Assembly: GCA_019459525.1 (NCBI GenBank)
Contig: JAIBEY010000069.1
Span: forward strand, 1 to 64,000
Reading direction: 5' to 3'
DNA length: 64,000 bases
Source: Prolixibacteraceae bacterium
GTDB lineage: Bacteria > Bacteroidota > Bacteroidia > Bacteroidales > Prolixibacteraceae
The translations under genes and the position numbers were made by a program. Below are positions 33,038 to 43,059 of this stretch, piece after piece; within the stretch, counting starts at the first letter, position 1, and each line of letters opens with the position of its first letter. A model generated the notes under the pieces. It saw only the letters and a list, made by a program, of their open reading frames with translations. It ran no database searches and was not told the DNA's origin.

Positions 33038-35683
33038 ATGACTGTAAGAATTCTACTTCCTCTTTTCTTTTTCCTTAATCTCATTTCTTTAGTTTCCGCA
33101 CAGGGCATTCGCGGCCGAATAACCAATGCACAAGGGGAGGCCATTCCGTTTGCCAATGTGTACATTCCGCAGTTGTCAACCGGAACCACTTCCAACATCG
33201 AAGGGCGGTACGATTTAAAACTCCCGGAGGGAAGCTGGAAGGTTTTGTTTCAGTATTTGGGCTACCAAACTGAAACCCGCGAACTGACTATTGGCAAAAC
33301 GTTCCAGGAAATTAACGTGCAGCTTGTTACCCAGGATTACCAGATTCCGGAGATTAAAGTGCTGGCTTCGGGCGAAGATCCGGCCTATTACATTATGCGG
33401 CGGGCCATTGCCCTGGCTCCGTATTACCAGAAACAGGTTTCGAAATATTCGTGCAAAGTGTATCTGAAAGGTTCGGGGGTGTTCGATAAAATTCCGAAAC
33501 TGTTTGAGAAACAGATGAAAAAGGATGGCGTGAAAGAGAATGAAGCTTTTGTGCTGGAAACGGTGAGCAAAATCGATTTTGAATTACCCGATAAATTGAA
33601 ACAGCAGGTGTTGGCCATGCGTTCTTCCGGGAAAGACAACAATACCTCACCAATGAGCATGATTACCAATAATTTGTATGAAGCCGACAAGTATGGGGTT
33701 GTTTCCCCGGTAGGAAAAAGTGCGTTAAAAGCTTATCGGTTCAGGCTCGATGGTGTTTTCGAAGATCAGGGGCGGACGATCAACAAAATTAAAGTGATTC
33801 CCAAAACCAACGGGAACGATGTGTTTTCGGGCTACATTTATATTGCCGATGTGTTTTGGAATATTCATTCGGCTGATCTGAAACTGCATATCCCGATGAC
33901 CGATGTAAAGGTGCACCAGGTCTATGGCGAAGTCAACAAAAATACCTGGATGCCGGTGAGTCTCGATTTCGACATGGATTTCTCCGGAATGGGTTTCAAG
34001 ATGAAGTTCCGGTATGTGGCTTCCATCAACGAATACAAAACAACATTAAATCCGGCGCTCGACCACACCTTTCTGGATAAACTGAAAACTCAGCAACTTC
34101 AGGAACAGCAAATGGTTGAAGATTTTACGGCAGAAGAGAAAAAGGCTGAACAACTGCTGGAAAAATCGAAAGCGCAGAAGCGTATTGACGCGTTGATGCA
34201 AAAAACGGAACTGAGTAACCGCGAAACCGTGAAACTCAACCGGATGATTGAGGCTGAGGCCGAACGAAACAGTCCGCCGGAGCCGCTTGAGATAAAATCA
34301 ACTTTTCAGGTTAGCCAAAAGCAGGTAAACAACGATTCGGCGTATTGGGCTACTTTAAGGCCAATCCCGCTGACCGAATCGGAGAAGGTGAGTTTCGTTA
34401 AAAAGGATTCGTTCCTGGTTGTTTCGGCCAAACCCGAATTTCAGGATTCGGTGCGCGACTCGAAACGAAAATTTAAATTCAAACATGTGGTGGTGGGCAA
34501 AACGTACGATTATTCCATCGACACTATCAAGCGTTACGAGCGGTTTACCATCCCGGGCCTGATAACCCCGACCATACTCTCTTTTAACTCGGTTGACGGA
34601 CTGCGCATTGAGTTGCCGTTTAGCTATTATAAATCGGACAGTACCGGGCAGATGAAACGTTTCAGTCCAACGTTTGCTTATGCCATTGCACGAAATAAGC
34701 TGGATGCCGAATTTTCGTACCAGCAGAGGTTAAACGGGTTGACAAACAGTTGGTTTTCGGTTTCTGCCGGAACCACAACTGCCGATTTTAACCGGATTTC
34801 GGGTTTAAATACCATGACCAATGATTTTTATACGATCTGGCTCGAAGAGAATTACAAGCGGTTTTACCGGCGCGATTTCCTTAAGTTCATAACCAGCCGC
34901 GATCTGGCGAACGGACTGAACCTGAATGTTATGCTCGATTACAGCGAAAACAGCCCGTTAGCAAACCATTCCACCTATTCGTTAATCAAATACGACAATA
35001 AACAGATTCAACCCAATGTTCCGGCAAATAATACCTTATCTTCCTGGCAGTTGGAGCAACACCAATCACTGGTTGGCCGGTTGGTGCTGGAATATACTCC
35101 GCGCTACCGTTATCGGATCAGGAACAATATAAAAGTATATGCCGACAGTAAATATCCGACTTATTCGCTGGTTTATAAAGGTGCATTTTCCGGAGTTTTG
35201 GGGAGCGACACCCGCTTCGACCTGGTTAAGTTTGGGATGCGCCAAAAGATAAAATTCGGGATTGATGACCATTTTTCGTACAATGTCAGCGCAGGTACCT
35301 TCCTGAATTCGTCGAAGGTTTATTTTGAGGAATATCAGCATTTTAACACACAACCCACCGGTTTCCTTTTCAACAGTAGCGAAAATAGTTTCAGGCTGTT
35401 GCCTTTTTACGAATATTCAACACGCCAATCGTTTCTCGAAGGTCATGTCGGTTGGGAGTCGAGGCGGTTAATTCTGAAACAGTTACCAATCATTAAAAAT
35501 TCATCTATTTCAGAAAATGTGTTCGTAAATTTCCTTTCTACCCCGGAAATAAAAAACTATACCGAGGTGGGGTACGGACTAAAACACATTTTCTTTTTCC
35601 TGAATGTGGATGTTGTGGCTGGATTCGAAAATGGGAAATATCGTTCGTCTGGTTTTAGGGTGAGTTTAGATATGCCCAATTAG
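33038..35683 (+). CDS. DUF5686 outer-membrane protein with carboxypeptidase-like N-terminal domain
   Basis: An 881-aa protein with a signal peptide (residues 1-22, ending VSAQ), a carboxypeptidase regulatory-like beta domain (GIRGRITNAQGEAIPFANVYI to about 95), the DUF5686 region (SGEDPAYYIMRRAIALAPYYQKQV), a charged coiled-coil stretch near 350-400 (QQLQEQQMVEDFTAEEKKAEQL) and a C-terminal half rich in alternating beta strands ending RVSLDMPN, as expected of an outer-membrane barrel. This family is common in Bacteroidota and related in layout to TonB-dependent receptors, but its cargo is unknown. The ATG at 33038 is preferred to the TTG two codons before. Confidence 0.9.
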   Translation: MTVRILLPLFFFLNLISLVSAQGIRGRITNAQGEAIPFANVYIPQLSTGTTSNIEGRYDLKLPEGSWKVLFQYLGYQTETRELTIGKTFQEINVQLVTQDYQIPEIKVLASGEDPAYYIMRRAIALAPYYQKQVSKYSCKVYLKGSGVFDKIPKLFEKQMKKDGVKENEAFVLETVSKIDFELPDKLKQQVLAMRSSGKDNNTSPMSMITNNLYEADKYGVVSPVGKSALKAYRFRLDGVFEDQGRTINKIKVIPKTNGNDVFSGYIYIADVFWNIHSADLKLHIPMTDVKVHQVYGEVNKNTWMPVSLDFDMDFSGMGFKMKFRYVASINEYKTTLNPALDHTFLDKLKTQQLQEQQMVEDFTAEEKKAEQLLEKSKAQKRIDALMQKTELSNRETVKLNRMIEAEAERNSPPEPLEIKSTFQVSQKQVNNDSAYWATLRPIPLTESEKVSFVKKDSFLVVSAKPEFQDSVRDSKRKFKFKHVVVGKTYDYSIDTIKRYERFTIPGLITPTILSFNSVDGLRIELPFSYYKSDSTGQMKRFSPTFAYAIARNKLDAEFSYQQRLNGLTNSWFSVSAGTTTADFNRISGLNTMTNDFYTIWLEENYKRFYRRDFLKFITSRDLANGLNLNVMLDYSENSPLANHSTYSLIKYDNKQIQPNVPANNTLSSWQLEQHQSLVGRLVLEYTPRYRYRIRNNIKVYADSKYPTYSLVYKGAFSGVLGSDTRFDLVKFGMRQKIKFGIDDHFSYNVSAGTFLNSSKVYFEEYQHFNTQPTGFLFNSSENSFRLLPFYEYSTRQSFLEGHVGWESRRLILKQLPIIKNSSISENVFVNFLSTPEIKNYTEVGYGLKHIFFFLNVDVVAGFENGKYRSSGFRVSLDMPN

Positions 35684-35763
35684 CAACAACGATTAACAAA
35701 CCGGTTCGTGATTTTAGCCGATGTCTCGTGGTTGGTTGTGAGTTCATTTTATTTTGCATTCCT

Positions 35764-35771
35764 TATATTTG
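35764..35771 (+). promoter_or_regulatory. hemH promoter -7 element
   Basis: TATATTTG followed by CGC, an exact TAnnTTTG match 73 bases before the ATG. hemH is therefore read alone, apart from the heme cluster. Confidence 0.6.
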
Positions 35772-35844
35772 CGCTTGGCGTGATCAATTTGTTGAATGAT
35801 TTGTTGTAATGAATCAACAAATTGGTATAAAGTAAACTCAACAC

Positions 35845-36861
35845 ATGGAGAATAAAAAAACGGCGGTATTGCTCATCAATGTCGGAACACCCGATCGACC
35901 CACAGTAAAAGCTGTTCGACGGTATTTGTCGGAATTCTTAAACGATCGCCGGGTCATCGATATCCCGCTGGTTTTACAGAAAATACTGGTCAACCTGATT
36001 ATCGTCCCTTTTCGTGCGCCCAAATCGGCCAAACTCTATCAGCGTTTGTGGACCGACAAAGGTTCGCCGTTGCTGTATTATTCCGAAAGTGTTCAGGATA
36101 AATTGCAGCAGGAACTCGATTCCAAAGCCGATGTTTTTATGGCCATGCGCTACGGAAATCCATCGATAGGGAAAGCGTTGGCTGCCATTCAGAAAGGAAA
36201 TTACGACAAACTGGTTATTCTGCCTATGTTTCCGCAGTATGCTTCTTCAACCAACGGTACCGCCATTCAGGCTGTGACTGATGAAGTAAGGAAATGGAAT
36301 ACGATTCCTGAAATCCACGCGATTAACCAGTTTTATGATCATCCTGCTTTTCTGGATGCTTTTACCGACCGGATACAATCTTATCAACCAGAAAATTACG
36401 ACCATGTGGTATTTACGTATCACGGGTTGCCCAACCGTCACCTGGAAAAGAACCACCCCGACGAATCTATTCGTACCTGTAATTGCGAAACCAGGTTGCC
36501 CGAATTTGGAAAGTTTTGTTACAAAGCCACTTGTTACCAAACCACCCGCGAGTTGGTTGCGAGGTTGGGGCTGAAGCCGGGACAGTATTCCGTTTCGTTT
36601 CAGTCGCGCTTATCGAATAACTGGATGACCCCGTTCACCGATCAAAATCTGATTGGGCTTGCGCAAAAAGGGAATAAAAAAGTGTTGGTAGTGGCTCCGG
36701 CATTTGTAGCCGATTGTTTGGAAACCACTGTTGAGATTGGATGGGAGTACAAAGAATTGTATGAAAAAAATGGTGGTGAAAAATTACAGATGGTTGAAAG
36801 CCTGAATGATTCGCCACGATGGATCAGTGCGATGGCAGAAATACTGGCTCCGTATCTTTAG
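35845..36861 (+). CDS. hemH: ferrochelatase
   Basis: HemH (338 aa) inserts Fe2+ into protoporphyrin IX (or coproporphyrin III in some lineages) to finish heme. Recognised by VLLINVGTPDRPTVKAVRRYL at the start, YSESVQDKL, MRYGNPSIGKAL, the catalytic histidine region VVFTYHGLPNRH near residue 190, and the C-terminal PAFVADCLETTVEIGWEYK with the conserved Glu. Cysteines CNCETRLP and CYKATCYQT occur between. As the cluster has a HemY-type protoporphyrinogen oxidase, the protoporphyrin-dependent route is expected. It lies 23 kb from the other heme genes, on the opposite strand, with its own promoter and terminator. Confidence 0.96.
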   Translation: MENKKTAVLLINVGTPDRPTVKAVRRYLSEFLNDRRVIDIPLVLQKILVNLIIVPFRAPKSAKLYQRLWTDKGSPLLYYSESVQDKLQQELDSKADVFMAMRYGNPSIGKALAAIQKGNYDKLVILPMFPQYASSTNGTAIQAVTDEVRKWNTIPEIHAINQFYDHPAFLDAFTDRIQSYQPENYDHVVFTYHGLPNRHLEKNHPDESIRTCNCETRLPEFGKFCYKATCYQTTRELVARLGLKPGQYSVSFQSRLSNNWMTPFTDQNLIGLAQKGNKKVLVVAPAFVADCLETTVEIGWEYKELYEKNGGEKLQMVESLNDSPRWISAMAEILAPYL

Positions 36862-36869
36862 ATAGGATA

Positions 36870-36937
36870 GAAAGTGTTCAGTTACAGTGTTCAGTAGTTC
36901 AGTTGCGACTGAGCACTGCGACTGAACACTTTCTTTT
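36870..36937. terminator. bidirectional terminator between hemH and ppnP
   Basis: GAAAGTGTTCAGT (36870-36882) and its exact complement at 36921-36933 form a 13-bp stem, with further pairing of AGTGTTCAG and CTGAGCACT inside. It stands between convergent genes. The words CAGTGTTCAG and GCGACTGA also occur at 7070-7120. Confidence 0.75.
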
Positions 36938-36942
36938 AATGC

Positions 36943-37224
36943 CTATACATACAAACAGTAGTAAGCCACTTGTCCGTTGGCTTTTACCTTAAATTTTACA
37001 TCTTTTTCAACCACAAAGGTTTCACCTTTCAGGTAAGTTGTCCAAACGGTTTCGCCGGGAAGCATCACATCCAGAACTCCGCTGGTTACGGTCATGTGTT
37101 CGATGGTGCCGGTCCCAAATTCATATTCTCCGTCTTCCATCACACCAACAGTTGCAACGCCTTCAAGATTTTCTAGGGCAATAGATTTTACCGTTCCGCC
37201 AAAATATTCATTTACTTTTAACAT
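36943..37224 (-). CDS. ppnP: pyrimidine/purine nucleoside phosphorylase
   Basis: A 93-aa cupin of the DUF1255/YaiE family, now known as PpnP, which phosphorolyses several nucleosides to base plus ribose-1-phosphate. The sequence matches from end to end: MLKVNEYFGGTVKSIAL, ATVGVMEDGEYEFGTGT, MTVTSGVLDVMLPGE, and KGETFVVEKDVKFKVKA. It has its own promoter in the 55-bp gap after the patatin gene. Confidence 0.93.
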   Translation of the reverse strand: MLKVNEYFGGTVKSIALENLEGVATVGVMEDGEYEFGTGTIEHMTVTSGVLDVMLPGETVWTTYLKGETFVVEKDVKFKVKANGQVAYYCLYV

Positions 37225-37261
37225 GATCTGTATTTTTTTATTGGTTAATCAAACAGGAAGG

Positions 37262-37269
37262 CAAAAATA
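37262..37269 (-). promoter_or_regulatory. ppnP promoter -7 element
   Basis: Minus-strand TATTTTTG followed by C, an exact TAnnTTTG match 37 bases before the ppnP ATG and just after the patatin stop. Confidence 0.6.
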
Positions 37270-37279
37270 CGTTTTTATT

Positions 37280-39571
37280 CTAATAGCCTTTTCGGTTAAA
37301 TAAAATGTATCCAATATTCAGCATGGCAAAAAATTTGGTTTGGCTTTTTTCGTAGTAATTTACCGAAAGGCTTATAGGGCCGATAGCCGAATGAAACACA
37401 AAAGCCCCGGAACCCATAAAGTTGATGGACGAGAATTGCTTTTCGTCGTAAACAGCCATGTAATTGGATGTTTCTAAAATGTCGCGAACCGGGACAAAGC
37501 CATAAGCTTCGGCCCTGAAATGCAATTGATCGGAAATGTTAAAAATCCCTTTTAGTCCCGAAGCTACATATTTATTGGCATGAAAGTTATTCAGGTAAAG
37601 GGTTTTGCTATGTGGGATGGGGTTAAATGAAGGCGCTGAAAGTATGGTTGATACGTAATTCGTAAATGGCTTTTTATTGCTGAAAACGCCTTCGCCCATC
37701 CATCCGATTGTAAAACGTTTGTTGATTTTAAAATACCGGTCGTAACTACCTTTCAGGATATAAAAGTCGTGGCTGAATTGTGTATCAGTAGATTGATTCG
37801 AGGTAGTGCCTGGCTTGTTTTTTTCCTTTCCTGAAATATAATTCAACGTAATGCTTGTTGCAATTCCTTCAGTAGGATATTGTTTGTCGTTGAAGGAATT
37901 TGACTGAAAATTGGTGGTTGCTGTCAAGGCGTCAAACGTGGTATGATCGGGTGTATCCGATAGTTTGATCGATTCAGTGAGGTAATATTCGTCCCTGGCG
38001 TTAGACCACGATCCGCCAAAAGTCATCTTCCCCCATGTTTTTACCGGAAAGCCCAATTCTGTCCTGAAATTGCTTTCACCCTGAATAATGTACGGAGGAC
38101 GGACATCCTCAAAAACGAATTCGGTGGTCGATGAGTAATAATCCCAGCGGTTAAGGGTAAAATATCCGGCCAGATAGAAGGGTAGGGAAGCCGGAAAATC
38201 AATGCGGGTTCCGGCTTTTATCGAACTGTAGAACCGACCAAAATACATGTTGGTGCTAAAGGTATAGGATCGTTCTTTAAACATGCGGTAATCGCCGCTC
38301 AAAAAACCCTGATTGATCGGACGGGTTGATATATTTCCTCCAAATTTAATTTGCATCGGGTTGTTCGATTTTAAAACCAAATGTAGATCGAAATAACCAG
38401 TTTCGGGGTTGTAGCGCGAAACCGGACGCAGTGATTTTATCTGGTGATCGGCAACCAATTTGAAATATTCTTTTTTGAGTTCCCTGATATCAATCACATT
38501 GGCGTTGTGTTTCAGGCTTTGGATAATAAACTTACGCTGCATGGCGTCTTCGGCGCCTTCAATCTGAACATTCTGAAAAATCAACTGCGGTTTCTTCATG
38601 TTGAACTGATGTCGCTTCTGCTGTAGTTCGTCGGGCCTGATTCTACGTGAAACCCGCTGCTTAATGCTTTCGATATGTTTGTTTGCCGTTTCGTAACCCG
38701 CTTTTTCGATCAGGTCAATCTTTCTGAAGTCGAGCAGCCCAATATTATTAAAGGTGGTTTCCATGAGGAATCCATCTTTGGGGTCGATTTTGTACTCCGT
38801 TTTTTGCATGATCATATTTTCGATCTGTGCCATCACATTATCCGGATCCGGCTTTTCCGGATTATTGGCCACATTGTGTCCGATGATGATATCCGGATTA
38901 AAAAGCTCTTTCATATTCTGGACCGGAAAGTTGTTGACGATCCCGCCATCAAAAACCAGCGAGCCATCAATTTCAATGGGCTTAAAATACAGTGGGAATG
39001 TCATCGAGCCACGAATGGCTTCGCCCAAATCGCCCTGTCGGAGCACCATTTCGCGGTTGTTATATACGTCGGTGGCAATGCAGAAGAACGGTACAAATAA
39101 CTTGTTGAAATCTCCTTTGTTTATAGCCGTTACCGACGAAAACATCTCCATGAAAGCAAAATCCATTTGCTCTTCGGGAATGAGGTTGGTTGGTGGCATA
39201 ATCTTCAGTTTGTCTTCCTTTTTCATCAGGTCGAGTTCGAGCCACGATGGATCTTCCTCCAGATTACGGTAATAGTAACGGTACTCTTCCTGAATTTTAC
39301 CCGTTGACCAAAATTTGAATTGTTCCGATTTGAAAAGCTGTTCCATTTCCCCGACCGAATAGCCTGCTGCATACAGGCCCGCCACAATAGCGCCCATTGA
39401 TGTTCCGGCAATATAATCAATCGGGATACCATTTTCTTCGAGCGCTTTAATAACGGCAATGTGTGCAAGCCCTTTTGCACCGCCACCACTCAAAACCAGT
39501 CCTACTTTTTGGGCCTTTAGCTGAAAGAAGCCAATGGAAAGAATAAAAAACAACAGTAAAAAACGCTTCAT
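37280..39571 (-). CDS. patatin-like phospholipase with BamA/TPS-type barrel
   Basis: A 763-aa protein: signal peptide (MKRFLLLFFILSIGFFQLKAQ), patatin domain with oxyanion motif GGGAKG (about 28-33), the serine of GTSMG (about 58-62) and the catalytic Asp in FDGGIVNNFP near 205; then a POTRA-like region (PQLIFQNVQIEGAEDA, about 330-400) and a C-terminal Omp85-like barrel (FGGNISTRPINQGFL to the end). This is the layout of PlpD-like secreted or surface-held phospholipases. Starting at ATG 39569-39571 gives a clean signal peptide; a longer start adds six residues. The serine-Asp dyad is intact, so it should be active. Confidence 0.92.
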   Translation of the reverse strand: MKRFLLLFFILSIGFFQLKAQKVGLVLSGGGAKGLAHIAVIKALEENGIPIDYIAGTSMGAIVAGLYAAGYSVGEMEQLFKSEQFKFWSTGKIQEEYRYYYRNLEEDPSWLELDLMKKEDKLKIMPPTNLIPEEQMDFAFMEMFSSVTAINKGDFNKLFVPFFCIATDVYNNREMVLRQGDLGEAIRGSMTFPLYFKPIEIDGSLVFDGGIVNNFPVQNMKELFNPDIIIGHNVANNPEKPDPDNVMAQIENMIMQKTEYKIDPKDGFLMETTFNNIGLLDFRKIDLIEKAGYETANKHIESIKQRVSRRIRPDELQQKRHQFNMKKPQLIFQNVQIEGAEDAMQRKFIIQSLKHNANVIDIRELKKEYFKLVADHQIKSLRPVSRYNPETGYFDLHLVLKSNNPMQIKFGGNISTRPINQGFLSGDYRMFKERSYTFSTNMYFGRFYSSIKAGTRIDFPASLPFYLAGYFTLNRWDYYSSTTEFVFEDVRPPYIIQGESNFRTELGFPVKTWGKMTFGGSWSNARDEYYLTESIKLSDTPDHTTFDALTATTNFQSNSFNDKQYPTEGIATSITLNYISGKEKNKPGTTSNQSTDTQFSHDFYILKGSYDRYFKINKRFTIGWMGEGVFSNKKPFTNYVSTILSAPSFNPIPHSKTLYLNNFHANKYVASGLKGIFNISDQLHFRAEAYGFVPVRDILETSNYMAVYDEKQFSSINFMGSGAFVFHSAIGPISLSVNYYEKSQTKFFAMLNIGYILFNRKGY

Positions 39572-39603
39572 GGTTGATGAAATTTTCAAAACCTGGACAA
39601 AAC

Positions 39604-39611
39604 CAAATTTA
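39604..39611 (-). promoter_or_regulatory. promoter -7 element for the patatin gene
   Basis: Minus-strand TAAATTTG, an exact TAnnTTTG match 32 bases before the chosen ATG. Confidence 0.55.
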
Positions 39612-39720
39612 AGAAAATACTAACCCATAACCGGAAAGGAAAATGTAAATTTTACCAATAACCGTGAAATTTAACAAAGATTACGATCTGGAATCTGAAG
39701 CCTGAAATTTCGAACTTTAG

Positions 39721-40644
39721 TTAATCTGCAACCTTGTGCTTGAGCGATTGAAACCCTTCTCCCAGAATCTCATGAGTATCCATAACGGTAATAAATGCGT
39801 CGGGATCAATCGTATTGATGAACTCTTCGAGGATCGCTACTTCGCGTCGGCTAACTACGGTATAAATGATCTGTTTTTCGTTTCCGGTAAACATGCCGGT
39901 TCCTTTCAGGTATGTTCCGCCACGTTCCAGGTCGATAAGTATTTTATGCCTGATTTCTTCGTGTTTTTCTGAAATAATGATCAGTGCTTTGTTGTAGTCG
40001 CTACCTTCCAGCACCAGGTCGATTGCCCTTCCGGTAATGTAAATAACTACCCACGAATAGAGTGGAATTTGCCAGTCTTTAAAGGCTACCAAACTGAGCA
40101 ATACGATGGTGGAATCGACATAAATCATCAGTTGACCCAGTTGCATACGGGTATATTTGGCAATGATCATAGCAATAATGTCCGATCCTCCGGAAGTTGC
40201 CCGCGCCTTAAAAACCAGTCCAAGTCCGAACCCGATAAGGACGCCACCAAACACACACGAAAGCAATACATCGGGTACAAGCGGGGCATCTCCATCCACA
40301 CGCAGGTAAGTGATAACATCCATAAAAACAGAAGAAAGTACAAACCCCACTACCGTTTTTATGCCGAAGCGTGGCCCCAGTATTTTTATACCGGCGATGG
40401 TAAGCGGAATATTGAGTACCAACCCGAATAATCCAATCGGTATGCCTTCAGGCCAGAACGAAAACATGCCTACAGTCATGTAATGCACCACAATCGCAAT
40501 TCCATAAACTCCACCGGGAACAATGCGATGAGGCGAAATAAAGTAAACGAACCCAACCGCCAGTATAAACGAGCCGATTACAATTAAGCTGTAATCTTTA
40601 AACCACTTGAGGCTGAAAATTTTATCGTTCGGAACAAAGGTCAT
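39721..40644 (-). CDS. YitT family membrane protein
   Basis: A 307-aa protein with five or six membrane helices (for example YSLIVIGSFILAVGFVYFI and FGGVLIGFGLGLVFKA) and a C-terminal DUF2179 domain (YLKGTGMFTGNEKQIIYTVVSRREVAIL to VMDTHEILGEGF), the standard YitT layout. SPHRIVPGGVYGIAIV and SGGSDIIAMII are family motifs. Function is not established. It stands alone between patatin and porQ. Confidence 0.9.
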   Translation of the reverse strand: MTFVPNDKIFSLKWFKDYSLIVIGSFILAVGFVYFISPHRIVPGGVYGIAIVVHYMTVGMFSFWPEGIPIGLFGLVLNIPLTIAGIKILGPRFGIKTVVGFVLSSVFMDVITYLRVDGDAPLVPDVLLSCVFGGVLIGFGLGLVFKARATSGGSDIIAMIIAKYTRMQLGQLMIYVDSTIVLLSLVAFKDWQIPLYSWVVIYITGRAIDLVLEGSDYNKALIIISEKHEEIRHKILIDLERGGTYLKGTGMFTGNEKQIIYTVVSRREVAILEEFINTIDPDAFITVMDTHEILGEGFQSLKHKVAD

Positions 40645-40793
40645 ATGATTTTTTTTTACGGAAACACAAAGAAAGGCAGGATATTCGGTTTATCCAGTGA
40701 TTTTTATCAGCGATCGTTTTTGTTTGAACATGGGTAAAGATGTATCTTTTATGGGCCAGTTTGTTAGTCTGTATTTAGCTAATAACTAAATGA

Positions 40794-41870
40794 TTATCTC
40801 CGTCTGATTCCGTCATTCAGGTTCAATGCAATGGAGATGATATTACTCGATCCGGCCAGGTGGTAACGGGCCGACCCGTAATTAATGTGGAAACGGGAGA
40901 TCCGAAGCCCAAAACCCCAGGAAAAACCTACCGTTGACATTTTTTCGTCCAAACGCAATTCTTGCCTGATCTGGTGGTTATAACCCGCCCGGATGGTGAA
41001 ATTGGGTGACGGAAGTAACTCGACCCCAAGGACCAGATGCCGCATAAATTTTTTTGTAAAGTTCTCTTCTCTTAGTACGGTGGTCGTGCCCGAGTCATCT
41101 TCTTCCGCTTGTGCTAAATCCCATTTTTGCAGGTGTTGCATGGTAGCAGCAAACCGTATGGGGGCATGTTGCAGCCTTTGCGAAATCCCGAATTGAAGGT
41201 CGAAAGGGATTGATTCGCGTTCGGCTCCTTCGTAATACGTGGTGATTTGAGTCCCAATATTTCGGGCAACGAGCGACGCAACAGCCAAACCACTCTTGCT
41301 GAAATAACTAACACCCAAATCAGCCGCAATACCTATCGACTGGTAATTCTCAAAAGAAGAGAGTATCGGTTTCAGGTTAACGCCGTAAGTCAGGCTGTTG
41401 GTGCCCGAAACCCGCGACGAATCGTTTCGCGTAAAATTCAACTTAATTTCGTTAGCCCAGATCATATTCAGCGCATATTCGGCTGCGTTGAATGTCGCCC
41501 CTGTTTTTTCACCATTGGGCAATGCCTCAATAAATTTTCCGTAGTTGATGTAGTGCATTCCCACCGCGAAGTTTCCCGGCAACGGAGTCCCGAACGAATA
41601 AGCCGCATAACCGTAATTGACTCCGGCAAAATAATCGACATAATTTAACGTCAGCATGTTCTTCATCTCCGATCTCAGCAGCGAAGGATTGTTGTACGAA
41701 ACATTCAGGTCGGTTGAGTCGTTTATGGCAATCTGATTGCCGCCCAAAGCCGCCATACGAGCCGAGTTCGTGAGGTTTAGGAAATCGTAGGTTGATTCGC
41801 CACCGATCTGGCCAAAAACCTGTGGATAAAAAATCAGATGAAGAACAATCAGGGTAAGAAGTTTGCGCAT
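40794..41870 (-). CDS. porQ: type IX secretion system protein PorQ
   Basis: A 358-aa outer-membrane beta-barrel protein with signal peptide (RKLLTLIVLHLIFYPQVFG) and the family opening GGESTYDFLNLTNSARMAALGG, then IAINDSTDLNVSYNNPSLL and alternating strands. PorQ takes part in attaching T9SS cargo to the cell surface in the Porphyromonas system. Its presence shows that the organism has, or had, a T9SS, which fits the sorting domain on the M56 protein. It follows the BT_3928-like gene by 53 bp, probably in one operon with DUF1599. Confidence 0.9.
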   Translation of the reverse strand: MRKLLTLIVLHLIFYPQVFGQIGGESTYDFLNLTNSARMAALGGNQIAINDSTDLNVSYNNPSLLRSEMKNMLTLNYVDYFAGVNYGYAAYSFGTPLPGNFAVGMHYINYGKFIEALPNGEKTGATFNAAEYALNMIWANEIKLNFTRNDSSRVSGTNSLTYGVNLKPILSSFENYQSIGIAADLGVSYFSKSGLAVASLVARNIGTQITTYYEGAERESIPFDLQFGISQRLQHAPIRFAATMQHLQKWDLAQAEEDDSGTTTVLREENFTKKFMRHLVLGVELLPSPNFTIRAGYNHQIRQELRLDEKMSTVGFSWGFGLRISRFHINYGSARYHLAGSSNIISIALNLNDGIRRR

Positions 41871-41923
41871 AGTTCTCTGGATTCAGCTTTTTAACCGAAC
41901 GTTAAAATCCGGTGTTTAGTATT

Positions 41924-43048
41924 TTACTTTGGAATCTGATCTTCCAATTCTTCGGGTTTGGGAATCGTATTGAAATGGTATTTCCCGACAATGGTTCCTT
42001 TTTTCAGAAGCAGCAGGCCCGGATTGGAGCGGACAATGGTTTTCAACGTAATTTCGTCGGTATTGAAAAAATCAAAATCAGCGCCTGTTTCTGCTTTAAA
42101 TGCATCAATATTATCGGGCGAAGTAGCCGTTAAAGCAATAAAATTATACCCTTTTTGTTTTGCTTCTACGGCAAATTGGGCAATCTTTTCCATTCCTTCT
42201 TTGTCCGATTTTTGCAAGTTGTAAGCCACAACAACGAACGTCCCTTTTTCGTCGTAAAGGAAAAAGTCTTTGATGTCTTCGCCTTCCGGGGTCTCAATCC
42301 TGAAATCGTGAATGGGCGGTTTGTATCCTTTCTGAACCAGTTTTTGCTCAGCCATTTTTACGAATTTCCAGTTGAGCGTATCTTGCCATGGATAATTGGC
42401 TTCTGTGAATTCCTTTTCTTCGCCGGTTTTCAGGTTCTTATATATCAGGTTGTTTTCGTAAATATCTTTGGCAGCTCCCTCCGGAACTTTCATCGCTTCC
42501 GGAATATTCACCCCAACTTTATACGGGCTGAAATCAATAATTGGCAGATGATGGTAGGAATAGCTAACCAGGTAGAAATAAAAAACCATCGTCATACCTG
42601 TCATGGCAACCGAAAGTACAGGTCCGTTTTTGCTCCTGAAGTTTTTACGCTGCATGAAAACGAAAATGGCCAAAGCCAGTAATACGATATTTTTGTAAAA
42701 TGTTTGCCAGTTGGTAATGATGAGTGCATCGCCAAAACAACCGCAATCGGTAACCGGGTTGGTAAGGGCTATCACCAGGGTGAGTCCGGTGAAAAACACC
42801 ATGAAAGCCAGCATGAACCAACTGGTTATGCGGATGAAAAAATTAAAGAGAAACGCAGTACCCAGAAGAAATTCGGCTGCTGCCAGAAAAATACCCAGCG
42901 CAAAAGCCAGGTCGGTCAACCAGGGCATCTGGAAAGCGTTAAAATAATCGGTGAATTTGTAGGTCGAACCCAACGGGTCAATTCCTTTAACAAAGCCCGA
43001 AAAAATAAAAGTAAGGCCAAGCAAAATGCGCGAAATATGTTTGAACAT
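41924..43048 (-). CDS. BT_3928-like protein: DoxX/MauE membrane domain plus thioredoxin-like domain
   Basis: A 374-aa protein with four membrane helices in the first 130 residues of the DoxX/MauE type (ISRILLGLTFIFSGFVKGIDPLG; VTDCGCFGD lies on a loop, the Cys pair typical of MauE) and a C-terminal region about 240-374 with thioredoxin-like strands (DEKGTFVVVAYNLQ, YNFIALTATSPDNID, NPGLLLLKKGTIVGKYH). This layout matches the Bacteroidota BT_3928 family. A thiol redox role in the envelope is likely but unproven. It starts 11 bp after DUF1599. Confidence 0.85.
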   Translation of the reverse strand: MFKHISRILLGLTFIFSGFVKGIDPLGSTYKFTDYFNAFQMPWLTDLAFALGIFLAAAEFLLGTAFLFNFFIRITSWFMLAFMVFFTGLTLVIALTNPVTDCGCFGDALIITNWQTFYKNIVLLALAIFVFMQRKNFRSKNGPVLSVAMTGMTMVFYFYLVSYSYHHLPIIDFSPYKVGVNIPEAMKVPEGAAKDIYENNLIYKNLKTGEEKEFTEANYPWQDTLNWKFVKMAEQKLVQKGYKPPIHDFRIETPEGEDIKDFFLYDEKGTFVVVAYNLQKSDKEGMEKIAQFAVEAKQKGYNFIALTATSPDNIDAFKAETGADFDFFNTDEITLKTIVRSNPGLLLLKKGTIVGKYHFNTIPKPEELEDQIPK

Positions 43049-43059
43049 GAACGTAAAAT